40,436 nucleotides of DNA. Origin: an uncultured Paracoccaceae bacterium. Lineage in GTDB: Bacteria; Pseudomonadota; Alphaproteobacteria; Rhodobacterales; Rhodobacteraceae. Below the pieces are notes generated by a model. It saw nothing but the letters and a program-made list of their open reading frames with translations. It was not told the origin of the DNA and did not search any database. The stretch is from positions 1 to 40,436 of the forward strand of contig CAKZXZ010000040.1 in assembly GCA_937883775.1 (NCBI GenBank), in the 5' to 3' direction. This document shows, piece by piece, positions 33,603 to 40,436 of the stretch (its first letter is position 1; each line of letters opens with the position of its first letter). A program made the position numbers and the translations under genes.

Positions 33603-34433
33603 ATGAAACATTTCATGACAACAACCGCTGCTGCTTTGGTACTGAGCACCGCCGCTTATGCGGATACAAACATGGCGACATTCCAGGATACGGAATTTGA
33701 CGCCGAGACGCACCTGAACGCGTCTGAGTTCATCGGCATGCGTGTCTATGCGTCCGAAGCGCAGATCGAAGGCACCGTTGCTGAAGGCGGTGAGACCGAA
33801 TGGGACGATATCGGCGAGATCAATGAGCTGGTCTTGAACCGTGACGGTCAGGTACAGAACGTGATCGTTGGCGTCGGTGGGTTCCTGGGCATGGGCGAGA
33901 AAGACGTCGCGATGGCGATGGATCAGATCAAGTTCATCCCCGAGGAAGGCGACTCGGGTGAGTTCTTTCTGGTCGTGAATGCCAACGCCGCTGGCGTGGA
34001 AGAAGCTCCGGCGTATGAGCGCGTGTCGATGACAGGCGGCTGGAGCGACAATGCCGAGGCAAACGAAATGGAAACCGATGCCGAGATGGCTGCGACCGAT
34101 GCCGAGCGCGAGATGCTTGAGACCCCGTCGGTTGAGCGGGACGGCTACACCACCGTTGAAGTGAACGACCTGAGCGCCGAAGACCTGACCGGTGCGCGCG
34201 TCTACGGTTCGAACGATGAAGATGTTGGCGAAATCGGTGAGTTGCTTCTGACCGATGACGGCAAGATGGACCGCGCGGTGATCGACGTGGGCGGGTTCCT
34301 TGGTTTGGGCGAAAAGGCCGTCGCTGTGACTTTTGAGGAACTGCAGATCAAGCGCAGTGACGATGGTGCGGTGCGGGTCTATATCGACAGCACGCAAGAG
34401 CGTCTGGAGCAGCAGCCGACCTATGAAGGCTAA
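33603..34433 (+). CDS. Secreted protein with two PRC-barrel domains
   Basis: 276-residue exported protein: signal peptide ending STAAYA, then two PRC-barrel domains (about 40–130 and 185–265). The duplication is plain from GVGGFLGMGEKDVAMA in the first and DVGGFLGLGEKAVAVT in the second. They are joined by a linker very rich in Glu, Ala, Asp and Met (about 145–180), and the whole protein is strongly acidic. No catalytic residues are expected; PRC-barrels mediate protein contacts and are often induced by stress. A GGAGG site lies before ATG 33603, and a good terminator follows the stop, so the gene is monocistronic. Confidence 0.85.
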   Translation: MKHFMTTTAAALVLSTAAYADTNMATFQDTEFDAETHLNASEFIGMRVYASEAQIEGTVAEGGETEWDDIGEINELVLNRDGQVQNVIVGVGGFLGMGEKDVAMAMDQIKFIPEEGDSGEFFLVVNANAAGVEEAPAYERVSMTGGWSDNAEANEMETDAEMAATDAEREMLETPSVERDGYTTVEVNDLSAEDLTGARVYGSNDEDVGEIGELLLTDDGKMDRAVIDVGGFLGLGEKAVAVTFEELQIKRSDDGAVRVYIDSTQERLEQQPTYEG

Positions 34434-34458
34434 GCCCGGCTCAGAGTGATTGAGAAAG

Positions 34459-34487
34459 AAGGCCGTTCCGCTTGGGACGGCCTTTTT
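34459..34487 (+). terminator. Rho-independent terminator after the PRC-barrel gene
   Basis: AAGGCCGTTCC (34459–34469) pairs with GGGACGGCCTT (34474–34484, one G·T) around GCTT, followed by a T run to 34487. It separates this gene from the convergent methyltransferase gene ending at 34494, and the A-rich left flank could also serve the opposite strand. Confidence 0.9.
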
Positions 34488-34493
34488 CGTGGA

Positions 34494-35387
34494 TTAAACG
34501 ATGTCGTGACCCTGCGCGATCAACGCATCATGAACAGCTTTGATATGCGCCGGGCTGATCTCGCAGCAGCCGCCGATGATCGTGGCGCCTTGTGATGCCC
34601 ATTTCGATGCGAATTTCGCGTAGTCTTCGGGCCCCAGATCCTGGCGTTTGGTTAGCGCATCGACGGTAGGGGCATCGGTCAGGAAGCCTTCGGCAATCTT
34701 GGTGAACCCGTTGGCATACCCTCCGAAGGGCAGAGCGCCTGTTGCGAAAATTTCCATCGCGTCGGCCATCACTTCGGGAGCAGAGCAATTGGCTATGATC
34801 GCGTCTGCTCCGGTTTGAGCGACCGCCAATGCCTCGGCAAGGGGTTCGCCGGACCGCAGTTTGGTGCCGTCCTGATCGTCCAATGTGAAGGCCAGCCAGA
34901 CGGGTGTGTCGATGTCCTGCGTTGCGGCGATCGCAGCGCGCCCTGCTTCAAGCGAGGGCACGGTTTCAAACCCGATGACGTCGACATGCGGTGCCAAGGC
35001 TTGAGCCAGCTCGGTGTAAAGCGGCGCGGCTTGTGCGATGGGCGGGTGCAAATCGGCACGGTAGCTGGCGATCAGCGGCCCGATTGAGCCAAGGATACGC
35101 GCGCCCGGTTTGGTTGCGCGGGCTGCCTTGGCTTCGGACAAGGCGCATGCAATCAGATCCGGCAAGGGCGTTGTCAGCCCTGCTTTTTCAAGACGGTCGT
35201 GGTGCAGCGCATAGGTGTTGGTTGCGATTACGGTCGCACCGGCGGCGTAAAAGTCGCGGTGAATTTCCTCAACCAGACCGGGGTGGTCGATCATCACTTG
35301 CGTCGACCATAGCGGAGTTGGCCTGTCGCCCGAGCGGTGGACCAGCTCCTGGCCCAGGCCGCCGTCAAGAAGTGTAATGTCTGCCAT
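34494..35387 (-). CDS. Homocysteine S-methyltransferase family protein
   Basis: 297-residue TIM-barrel protein of the homocysteine/selenocysteine S-methyltransferase family. The N-terminus ITLLDGGLGQEL, the ATNTYALHHDRL block and the zinc-binding cysteines in IANCSAPE and IGGCCEISPAHI are all present, so zinc-activated thiol methylation is expected. The methyl donor (S-methylmethionine, betaine or another) cannot be read from sequence. It is monocistronic, with ATG 35387 and no close same-strand neighbour in a coupled arrangement (48 bases to the zinc-finger gene, which lies upstream on the same strand). Confidence 0.9.
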   Translation of the reverse strand: MADITLLDGGLGQELVHRSGDRPTPLWSTQVMIDHPGLVEEIHRDFYAAGATVIATNTYALHHDRLEKAGLTTPLPDLIACALSEAKAARATKPGARILGSIGPLIASYRADLHPPIAQAAPLYTELAQALAPHVDVIGFETVPSLEAGRAAIAATQDIDTPVWLAFTLDDQDGTKLRSGEPLAEALAVAQTGADAIIANCSAPEVMADAMEIFATGALPFGGYANGFTKIAEGFLTDAPTVDALTKRQDLGPEDYAKFASKWASQGATIIGGCCEISPAHIKAVHDALIAQGHDIV

Positions 35388-35435
35388 GCCACATGCCCTG
35401 TTTTTTGTCGCGGCACTTATGCATAGGTGGCCTAA

Positions 35436-35774
35436 TCAGGAAAACCTTTCCTGTGCGGCTTGCTGCGACATTCCCAGCGCTGTGCCAATAATAGCCCACC
35501 CGATGTCGCGTTTACGCAATTCATTGACCTGACGCTGCAGTCTGTCGCGTGACCGGTCCACCAATGTGCAGGTCGTTGCGGCCCGGCTGAGCAGAAGATC
35601 AAGCTCTGCCTCGGGGTATTGAGGGAGGGGGTCTGAGACGTCGTCAATCGCGTCTTGAGTTTCCACGACGCGTATACCGACGCGCACGCAATCGCTACAG
35701 ATGTTTACATCAGGGCCTGCCAGAAGATGGGCCACCTGGGACGCGTTCAGGCCACAAAAAGAACATTTCAGCAT
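35436..35774 (-). CDS. ClpX-type zinc-finger protein with C-terminal HTH-like segment
   Basis: 112-residue protein. Residues 4–32 form a ClpX-type C4 zinc finger (CSFCGLNASQVAHLLAG through NICSDCV), which in ClpX binds adaptors and substrates. No AAA+ domain follows. The C-terminal end GWAIIGTALGMSQQAAQERFS resembles a helix-turn-helix recognition unit, preceded by a helical stretch rich in Arg (SRDRLQRQVNELRKRD). Start ATG 35774 has AAGGAG seven bases upstream. It could be a small DNA-binding regulator or an adaptor linking protease substrates. It is upstream of the methyltransferase on the same strand, 18 bases after the SMR gene. Confidence 0.75.
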   Translation of the reverse strand: MLKCSFCGLNASQVAHLLAGPDVNICSDCVRVGIRVVETQDAIDDVSDPLPQYPEAELDLLLSRAATTCTLVDRSRDRLQRQVNELRKRDIGWAIIGTALGMSQQAAQERFS

Positions 35775-35792
35775 GTGTTTCTCCTTTTCAGA

Positions 35793-36122
35793 TCAATGAG
35801 GTACGGAGCCGGACAGTAGATTAATCACACCGACGCCCGTGACGATCAGGGCGATGCCGACAAAAGCCGGTAGGTCGATTTGCTCTTGGAAGACCAACCA
35901 GCCAACCAGCGTAATCATCACGATCCCCGCTCCCGCCCAGATGGCGTAAGCGATGCCCAACGGCAGGACGCGCAAGGCCAGCGCGAGGAAATACAGCGCA
36001 ACCCCAAAGCTGACCAAGCCGACGGCGGCGGGGGCCGCTTTGGTGAAGCCGTCAGAGTGCTTGATTGCGCTACTGCCAATAATCTCGGCAGTGATCGCGA
36101 GGCAGAGATAGAGCCAGTGCAT
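35793..36122 (-). CDS. Small multidrug resistance (SMR) efflux protein
   Basis: 109-residue four-helix membrane protein of the SMR family. The essential Glu lies in the first helix (ITAEIIGSSAIKHSDGFT, about residue 13). The LPLGIAYAIWAGAGIVMITLVGW block and GVGVINLLSG terminus are typical of EmrE-like drug/proton antiporters, with the AIWAG version closer to EmrE than to SugE/Gdx. It is translated three bases after the TetR gene and would be controlled by it through twin operators upstream. Quaternary ammonium or related cations are the family substrates. Confidence 0.92.
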   Translation of the reverse strand: MHWLYLCLAITAEIIGSSAIKHSDGFTKAAPAAVGLVSFGVALYFLALALRVLPLGIAYAIWAGAGIVMITLVGWLVFQEQIDLPAFVGIALIVTGVGVINLLSGSVPH

Positions 36123-36125
36123 TGG

Positions 36126-36734
36126 TTATTCCCATGTTCTGATGAGCAAGATGATGGCTTTCGCAGTGTCCGCGATGAGCTGTTCGAAGGCCCGCGCCTT
36201 TGGCGTGCTGGCGGCAAGCTGCACCTGAAGCGAAGCACCATCAATAATCGCTACGAAAACATGGGCGAGGCTCATGCGTTTTTCGCTGTCCAGTTCAGGT
36301 GCGACGAGGCCGATCAGCTTGGTGATATAGCCAAAAATGTAGTGATATGCCTCGGATTTGAGTTTTGCGTAGTCCGGATCATGCAGGGCAAGGAACTCGG
36401 CGATTGAGTAGAACTGTCCTGCATCGCTGGCATAATGATTGAGCAGGGAGCGCACGGCGTTTTCAACGCAGTCTTCCATGTTATCCGGAGTCCATGTGAT
36501 CTCCCACAGCAGCCCGAGGGCGCGGTCCGTCTCGTCTGCGATCGTGGCTTGCACAAGGCTGTCTTTGGTCGGGAAGTAATACTGCAGATTGCCGACAGAC
36601 ATTCCGAGGTTTGTTGCGATTTGCCTGAGAGACAGGTTCACATAGCCGTCTTTTAGCAAGATCCGGCGTGCGTTGCGGATGATGGCGAGGCGTCGCGCTT
36701 CGCCTTTTGGGCTTTGTTCGGATTGAGCCGTCAT
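36126..36734 (-). CDS. TetR family transcriptional regulator of the SMR gene
   Basis: 202-residue TetR-type repressor. The N-terminal helix-turn-helix is ILLKDGYVNLSLRQIATNLGMSVGNLQYYFPTKDSL, with the usual Tyr-Tyr-Phe-x-x-Lys end. The C-terminal ligand domain is diverse as expected. It is the first gene of a two-gene operon with the SMR efflux gene (three-base gap). Two matching palindromes lie 18 and 47 bases upstream of its start, one overlapping the promoter spacer and the other the probable transcription start, so autorepression relieved by an efflux substrate is the natural model. Confidence 0.92.
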   Translation of the reverse strand: MTAQSEQSPKGEARRLAIIRNARRILLKDGYVNLSLRQIATNLGMSVGNLQYYFPTKDSLVQATIADETDRALGLLWEITWTPDNMEDCVENAVRSLLNHYASDAGQFYSIAEFLALHDPDYAKLKSEAYHYIFGYITKLIGLVAPELDSEKRMSLAHVFVAIIDGASLQVQLAASTPKARAFEQLIADTAKAIILLIRTWE

Positions 36735-36751
36735 GGTGATGTAATCCCTAG

Positions 36752-36770
36752 TATAGGTCGTTGACCTATA
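36752..36770. promoter_or_regulatory. TetR operator 1
   Basis: TATAGGTCGTTGACCTATA has perfect eight-base arms around GTT. Its core TAGGTC-N3-GACCTA is identical to that of operator 2. It sits at the probable start of transcription of the TetR–SMR operon. Confidence 0.85.
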
Positions 36771-36773
36771 AAC

Positions 36774-36802
36774 TAGTTATTAGGTCGATGACCTATTGTC
36801 AA
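36774..36802 (-). promoter_or_regulatory. Promoter of the TetR–SMR operon
   Basis: On the minus strand TTGACA (36802–36797) is an exact sigma-70 -35. After 17 bases, TAACTA (36779–36774) is a poor -10. Operator 2 lies inside the spacer. Confidence 0.5.
36781..36795. promoter_or_regulatory. TetR operator 2
   Basis: TAGGTCGATGACCTA has perfect six-base arms around GAT. Centres of the two operators are 27 bases apart. It occupies the spacer immediately downstream (minus strand) of a perfect -35 TTGACA at 36802–36797. Confidence 0.85.
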
Positions 36803-36843
36803 TCCGCAAGCAAAGAGCGCGTGGACAACGCATGCAGCAGGCA

Positions 36844-36874
36844 CAAAAAAAGCCGCCCCGGAAGGCGGCCTTTT
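36844..36874 (-). terminator. Terminator after rpmJ
   Basis: On the minus strand GCCGCC (36869–36864) pairs with GGCGGC (36857–36852) around six bases, followed by a run of T (36851–36845). It lies 31 bases after the rpmJ stop. Flanking TTTT on the other strand makes it potentially bidirectional. Confidence 0.85.
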
Positions 36875-36904
36875 GGCTATATTCGCGTGGATCAGCCTTG
36901 CGGA

Positions 36905-37030
36905 TTATCCCTGGCGGGCTTTGAACCGGCGCTGCGTCTTGTTGATAACATACACACGACCCTTGCGGCGCACGACGCGACAGTCGCGGTGACGCTGCTT
37001 GAGCGAGCGGAGGGAATTTCTGACCTTCAT
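36905..37030 (-). CDS. rpmJ: Ribosomal protein bL36 (zinc-free type)
   Basis: 41-residue, extremely basic protein starting [20 protein letters not shown] and ending RRFKARQG, recognisable as the longer form of ribosomal protein L36. Only one Cys (C17) remains of the CxxC...CxxxxH zinc ribbon, so this is the zinc-independent form. It is a small component of the large ribosomal subunit near the peptidyl transferase region. ATG 37030 is preceded on the minus strand by AAAAGGAGAAGG, a strong ribosome binding site. It has its own terminator. Confidence 0.95.
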   Translation of the reverse strand: MKVRNSLRSLKQRHRDCRVVRRKGRVYVINKTQRRFKARQG

Positions 37031-37082
37031 GGTCCTTCTCCTTTTTCGCGGCGCGTCCCTGCGCCTCTGGGTTTCAAAATCA

Positions 37083-37157
37083 TGGTGGGCACTACTGGGA
37101 TTGAACCAGTGACCCCTTCGATGTCAACGAAGTGCTCTACCGCTGAGCTAAGCGCCC
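37083..37157 (-). tRNA. tRNA-Val (anticodon GAC)
   Basis: 75-base tRNA with encoded CCA. The acceptor stem is GGGCGCT/AGTGCCC (one G·T pair), the D arm is GCTC-AGCGGTA-GAGC, and the T arm contains GGTTCAATCC. The anticodon arm is CTTCG-TTGACAT-CGAAG, giving anticodon GAC, which reads valine GUC/GUU codons. It lies 53 bases upstream of rpmJ on the same strand and could share its transcript, though no terminator is visible between them. Confidence 0.95.
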
Positions 37158-37200
37158 ATGATACCGTAAGCCACACATATCAGGTCCCTAAAACAAAAGG

Positions 37201-37220
37201 GACGCGAAATGCATCGCGTC
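37201..37220. repeat. Inverted repeat in the tRNA–hydrolase gap
   Basis: GACGCGA (37201–37207) and TCGCGTC (37214–37220) are perfect seven-base arms around AATGCA. On the minus strand it is followed by CCCTTTTGTTTT, terminator-like. The surrounding 160-base gap (37158–37317) holds nothing else I can identify apart from promoter territory of the flanking genes. Confidence 0.4.
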
Positions 37221-37317
37221 AGGTGTGGGGTCTATAAAAGGAGTCGATCAGGGGATCAAGGGCTTTTGGACTTTGACAAAATCAGTCTATGTTTGAAGCA
37301 ACAAAGCCGGAGCCGAA

Positions 37318-38178
37318 ATGCCCAAATACGCTTATACATTGGACACCCCAGAGGCGCAGACGACATCGCTCGTTTTTGCGTCGCCTCATAGCGGATCGGA
37401 CTATCCAAAGACGTTTTTGGCCAGCACTGTTCTGGACGAACGCACGATCCGGTCTTCGGAAGATGCTTTTGTTGATGAGTTGTTCAGCGCTGTACCAGGT
37501 TTTGGCGCTCCGTTTTTGCGGGCGGGTGCGCCACGGTCTTATGTGGATCTGAACCGATCCTGCGATGAGCTGGATCCGGCGTTGATCGAGGATGTGCGCA
37601 AGATTGCCCATAATCCGCGTGTTGCTTCCGGTTTAGGTGTTGTGCCGCGCGTTGTGGCCAACGGGCGCGCGATCTATCGCGGCAAGCTGCCCCGTTCTGA
37701 GGCGCGCCACCGTGTTGATGCGTATTGGCGGCCCTATCACACAAAGCTGCAAAGCCTTCTGGACGCCACGCAAACGCAATTCGGAGAAGCCATCCTGATT
37801 GATTGCCATTCGATGCCGCATGAGGCCATTGATACGATCGCGCGTGGTGCCATGTCGCGCCCCGAGATCGTGTTGGGCGACCGGTTTGGTGCTTCGGCAC
37901 GATCCGATATCGTTGACCGGGTCGAGGCGGCTTTTGTCAGTGCCGGACTTCGGGTTGTGCGCAATGCGCCTTTTGCTGGCGCCTATATTGCCCAGACCTA
38001 TGGTCGCCCGTCGCGTGGACAGCATGTTGTGCAGATCGAAATTGATCGCGCGCTGTACATGAATGAACATGCCGTCACGAAATCCGCAAATTTCGAGGCA
38101 TTTCGGGCGGTTTTGACGAACGTGATCGCCGAACTGGTCACCATTGGTGAACAGAACCTGCCGCTTGCTGCAGAATAA
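37318..38178 (+). CDS. N-formylglutamate amidohydrolase family protein
   Basis: 286-residue protein. FASPHSGSDYP near the N-terminus and LIDCHSMPH around residue 162 carry the expected metal ligands. RSYVDLNRSCDELDP, AGAYIAQTYGRPSRGQHVVQIEIDRALYMNE and the conserved Arg-rich middle section are diagnostic of the family (HutG-like deformylase, releasing formate and glutamate). No other histidine-degradation genes are adjacent, so the natural substrate may be another N-formyl or N-acyl amino acid. ATG 37318 follows GGAGCCG. It is 48 bases upstream of ada. Confidence 0.9.
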   Translation: MPKYAYTLDTPEAQTTSLVFASPHSGSDYPKTFLASTVLDERTIRSSEDAFVDELFSAVPGFGAPFLRAGAPRSYVDLNRSCDELDPALIEDVRKIAHNPRVASGLGVVPRVVANGRAIYRGKLPRSEARHRVDAYWRPYHTKLQSLLDATQTQFGEAILIDCHSMPHEAIDTIARGAMSRPEIVLGDRFGASARSDIVDRVEAAFVSAGLRVVRNAPFAGAYIAQTYGRPSRGQHVVQIEIDRALYMNEHAVTKSANFEAFRAVLTNVIAELVTIGEQNLPLAAE

Positions 38179-38226
38179 ACGCCCGAAAAGGCGGGGCCTT
38201 TGGTTTGCGGCGCGGTATAACGCGGT

Positions 38227-39276
38227 ATGTTGTTTCCGCTTCCCTCTGATGACGAGCTGTATCGCGCCTTGCTTGAGCGAGATCCGGTGTATGACGGGCA
38301 GGCCTATGTCGGTGTCCGTTCGACCGGGATTTTCTGCCGGCTGACCTGCCCTGCGCGCAAACCCAAGCGCGAGAATTGTCAGTTCTTTGAGAATATCGGC
38401 GAGTGTCTGGAGGCCGGGTATCGGGCGTGCAAACGCTGCAAGCCGATGGGGCCACAGGCCACGCAAGACCCGGTTATCAGACAATTGATGGACGCGCTGG
38501 AGGCTGCGCCGGATCGGCGGTGGTCGGAAGGCGATATCATTGCGATGGGAATTGATCCATCAACCGCGCGACGTGCGTTTCAGCGTCAATATGGCATGAC
38601 CTTCCTAAAGATGGCCCGGTTGGAGCGGCTGCGGCGTGGTTTTGAGGCGATGCAAGGCGGCGGGCGCGTGATTGATGCGCAACTGGAAGCGGGATTTGAC
38701 AGCCAAACCGGCTTTGCCAACGCATTTGCAAAGCTTTTGGGACAAAGCCCCGGCGCGCTGAGCCGCGATCCGATGATGCGCGCGCATTGGATCGACACGC
38801 CTTTGGGGCCGATGATCGCGGTGGCTGACAAGCGGGCGCTGTACCTGCTGGAATTTGCGGATCGCAAGGCTCTGCCCGGTGAGCTGAAGCGGCTTTACAA
38901 GGATTGTAAGTGTCTTGGCATTGGCCGGTTCGGGGTTCATGAGCAGGTCGAGGACGAGCTGAAGGCCTATTTTGACGGGAGCAATGCGCGGTTTTCGGTG
39001 CCTTTGGCGTTGCGGGGCAATGATTTTACCCGACGTGTCTGGGAGGCGCTGCTGACGATCCCGGCGGGTGAGACGCGCAGTTACGGAGATTTGGCAACGG
39101 AGTTGGGCCAACCAACCGCGACGCGCGCCGTTGCCCGGGCGAACGGGGCCAATCAGATCGCGTTGATTGTGCCGTGTCATCGGGTGATTGGTGCGGATGG
39201 ATCGCTGACGGGCTATGGCGGCGGGTTGTGGCGCAAGCAGCAACTTATTGAAATAGAGCGAAAATACCTACCGTAA
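38227..39276 (+). CDS. ada: Ada: methylation-sensing activator and O6-methylguanine-DNA methyltransferase
   Basis: 349-residue Ada with all three parts. First is the zinc domain with Cys37, Cys41, Cys68 and Cys71 (FCRLTCPARKP and ACKRCKP), where the methylphosphotriester-accepting Cys is the first. Second is an AraC-type helix-turn-helix region (about 90–180). Third is the C-terminal alkyltransferase with PCHRV (Cys317). It removes methyl groups from DNA and, when methylated, activates its own regulon. ATG 38227 has no clear Shine–Dalgarno; a GCGGTAT direct repeat lies just upstream. The stop overlaps the convergent dinB gene by nine bases, so the two DNA-damage genes meet tail to tail. Confidence 0.95.
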   Translation: MLFPLPSDDELYRALLERDPVYDGQAYVGVRSTGIFCRLTCPARKPKRENCQFFENIGECLEAGYRACKRCKPMGPQATQDPVIRQLMDALEAAPDRRWSEGDIIAMGIDPSTARRAFQRQYGMTFLKMARLERLRRGFEAMQGGGRVIDAQLEAGFDSQTGFANAFAKLLGQSPGALSRDPMMRAHWIDTPLGPMIAVADKRALYLLEFADRKALPGELKRLYKDCKCLGIGRFGVHEQVEDELKAYFDGSNARFSVPLALRGNDFTRRVWEALLTIPAGETRSYGDLATELGQPTATRAVARANGANQIALIVPCHRVIGADGSLTGYGGGLWRKQQLIEIERKYLP

Positions 39277-40436
39277 CGCGCGACCTTTGATGATGGCATC
39301 TGCGCCGAACTTCTTGCGGATCTCATCGGCGGCGCGTTCGGCATCGGTGCGTTTGGCGGCCTCTGGGTCCAGAAGGTCGCCGCTGAGATCGGCCTCGGTG
39401 TCTTTGGTCAAATCGCTTATGCCGACGCCCAGAAGGCGGTAGGGGCCGCTATCGGGGGTCTGGTCAAAGAGGTCTCGTGCAGTGCGGTAGATGCGGTCGG
39501 CCATCTGCGTGGCGTCGCGCAGGGAGGTGCGGCGGGTCAGCAGGGAATGGTTGGCGCGTTTCAGCTTGAGCGTGATGACGCGGCCTGCCAGCCCTTTGGC
39601 TTTGGCGCGGTCGCTGACCTTTTCGGCCATGCGCCAGATATGACCGTCAAGGATGTCGGGGTCGTTGGTGTCGTCGTGAAAGGTCGTCTCGTTGCTGATC
39701 GACTTCATCGGGGAATGGGCGGAGACCCGGCGGCGGTCTTCACCGCGGGCCAGGTGATAAAGCCGGTCGCCCATGGAGCCAAACCGCGCGTGCAGATCGC
39801 GCCGGTCCCAGCGCAGGAGATCAGCGAAGGTGCGGATGCCCGCCTTGTCGAGGGAGGCTTGGCCTGCGGGTCCGATCCCCCAGATCATGCGCACGGGCTT
39901 GTCGCGCAGAAAGGCGTCGGTTTCGGCTTTGCCGATCACGGAAAACCCACGCGGTTTGTCGAGATCAGAGGCGACCTTGGCCAGAAACTTGTTGTGGCTG
40001 AGGCCGATGGAGCCGGTGATCCCGATCTCATCCTTCATGCGTTTGGTCAGCCGCGCCAGCATCACCGCAGGCGGCGCGCCGTGCAGTTTGGCGGTGCCGG
40101 AGAGATCCATGAACGCCTCGTCCAGGGAGAGGGGTTCGATCGCGGGGGTCAGTTCCTCCATCAAGGCGCGGATCTGTTTGGAGACCTCGACATAGGTGCT
40201 CATGCGGCCGCGTACGATCACGGCGTCGGGGCACAGCTTGAGCGCTTTGAACATGGGCATCGCGGATTTCACGCCGCGGATGCGGGCGATGTAGCAGGCG
40301 GTTGAGACAACGCCGCGCCGCCCGCCGCCAATGATGACGGGCTTGTCGCGCAGCTCTGGATTGTCGCGCTTTTCAACGGAAGCGTAGAACGCGTCGCAAT
40401 CCATGTGGGCGATGGTCAGATCAAAGAGCTCAGGGT
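39268..40436 (-). CDS. dinB: DNA polymerase IV DinB (5' end outside window)
   Basis: Y-family translesion polymerase. The frame is open through the right edge: residues before ATG 40404 read PELFDLTIAH, as in Rhodobacterales DinB proteins with an N-terminal extension, so the true start lies outside. Catalytic blocks are MDCDAFYASVEK and PLSLDEAFMDLSG, with the YIARIRGVKSAMP finger region, SIGLSHNKFLAKVASDLDKPRG and the helix-hairpin-helix IWGIGPAGQASL. The little-finger domain follows. The C-terminal tail ends DAIIKGRALR. It copies damaged template with low fidelity; whether it is SOS-controlled depends on an upstream region not seen here. Confidence 0.95.
   Translation of the reverse strand, partial: PELFDLTIAHMDCDAFYASVEKRDNPELRDKPVIIGGGRRGVVSTACYIARIRGVKSAMPMFKALKLCPDAVIVRGRMSTYVEVSKQIRALMEELTPAIEPLSLDEAFMDLSGTAKLHGAPPAVMLARLTKRMKDEIGITGSIGLSHNKFLAKVASDLDKPRGFSVIGKAETDAFLRDKPVRMIWGIGPAGQASLDKAGIRTFADLLRWDRRDLHARFGSMGDRLYHLARGEDRRRVSAHSPMKSISNETTFHDDTNDPDILDGHIWRMAEKVSDRAKAKGLAGRVITLKLKRANHSLLTRRTSLRDATQMADRIYRTARDLFDQTPDSGPYRLLGVGISDLTKDTEADLSGDLLDPEAAKRTDAERAADEIRKKFGADAIIKGRALR

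Overview
The window looks like a chromosomal segment of a marine Rhodobacterales bacterium (Rhodobacteraceae/Roseobacteraceae). The signs are a G+C-rich sequence, the rsmB–heparinase-like–purH–lspA order, a RpoE–ChrR module beside the gene set known from Rhodobacter sphaeroides, an alphaproteobacterial zinc-free L36, and many 4-base ATGA/GTGA overlaps between consecutive genes. No prophage, insertion sequence, CRISPR array or plasmid function is visible. Nothing here stands out as a wholly new mobile or defence system. The interest lies in regulatory architecture and in incompletely understood operons.

Layout. 1–11.4 kb (+): housekeeping genes, namely rsmB (cut by the left edge), a heparinase II/III-family protein, purH, lspA, a DUF3035/BamF-like lipoprotein, a catalytic/non-catalytic M16 protease pair, mutL and rmuC. 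A cupin gene at 11398–11853 is interrupted by an in-frame TAA. 11.9–13.1 kb (-): rpoE–chrR, the singlet-oxygen-responsive sigma/anti-sigma pair, with a TGATCC-type promoter. 13.3–17.9 kb (+): a tightly overlapped five-gene operon (FAD oxidoreductase, DUF1365, GPH transporter, DUF3833, SDR) matching the RpoE-controlled set that includes the furan-fatty-acid genes. 18.3–20.5 kb (-): a yeast-like LYS1/LYS9 saccharopine dehydrogenase pair.

20.7–29.4 kb (+): an eight-gene operon coding for a complete LIV-type ABC importer (two ATPases, two permeases, one binding protein, one 80-aa membrane protein) bracketed by two adenylate-forming CoA-ligase-type proteins. It is probably an uptake-and-activation system for an unidentified organic acid. 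Between the first ATPase and first permease gene lies a striking array of ATGCA motifs repeated every 11 bp. 29.4–31.2 kb (+): a sulfane-sulfur module (two half-size YedE/YeeE membrane proteins plus a persulfide-dioxygenase-like metallo-hydrolase) behind an ATTC-N8-GAAT operator of the BigR/SqrR kind.

31.2–40.4 kb: znuA with a histidine-rich repeat loop and a perfect Zur-type palindrome; tandem msrA paralogues; a duplicated PRC-barrel protein with a terminator and a possible general-stress (EcfG) promoter; a homocysteine S-methyltransferase-family gene; a ClpX-type zinc-finger/HTH-like protein; a TetR–SMR efflux operon with twin operators; rpmJ; tRNA-Val(GAC); an N-formylglutamate amidohydrolase; and convergent ada and dinB (the latter cut by the right edge). 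No gene-free stretch exceeds 300 bases. Identifications rest on reading the translated sequence and remembered family motifs; no database search was run.
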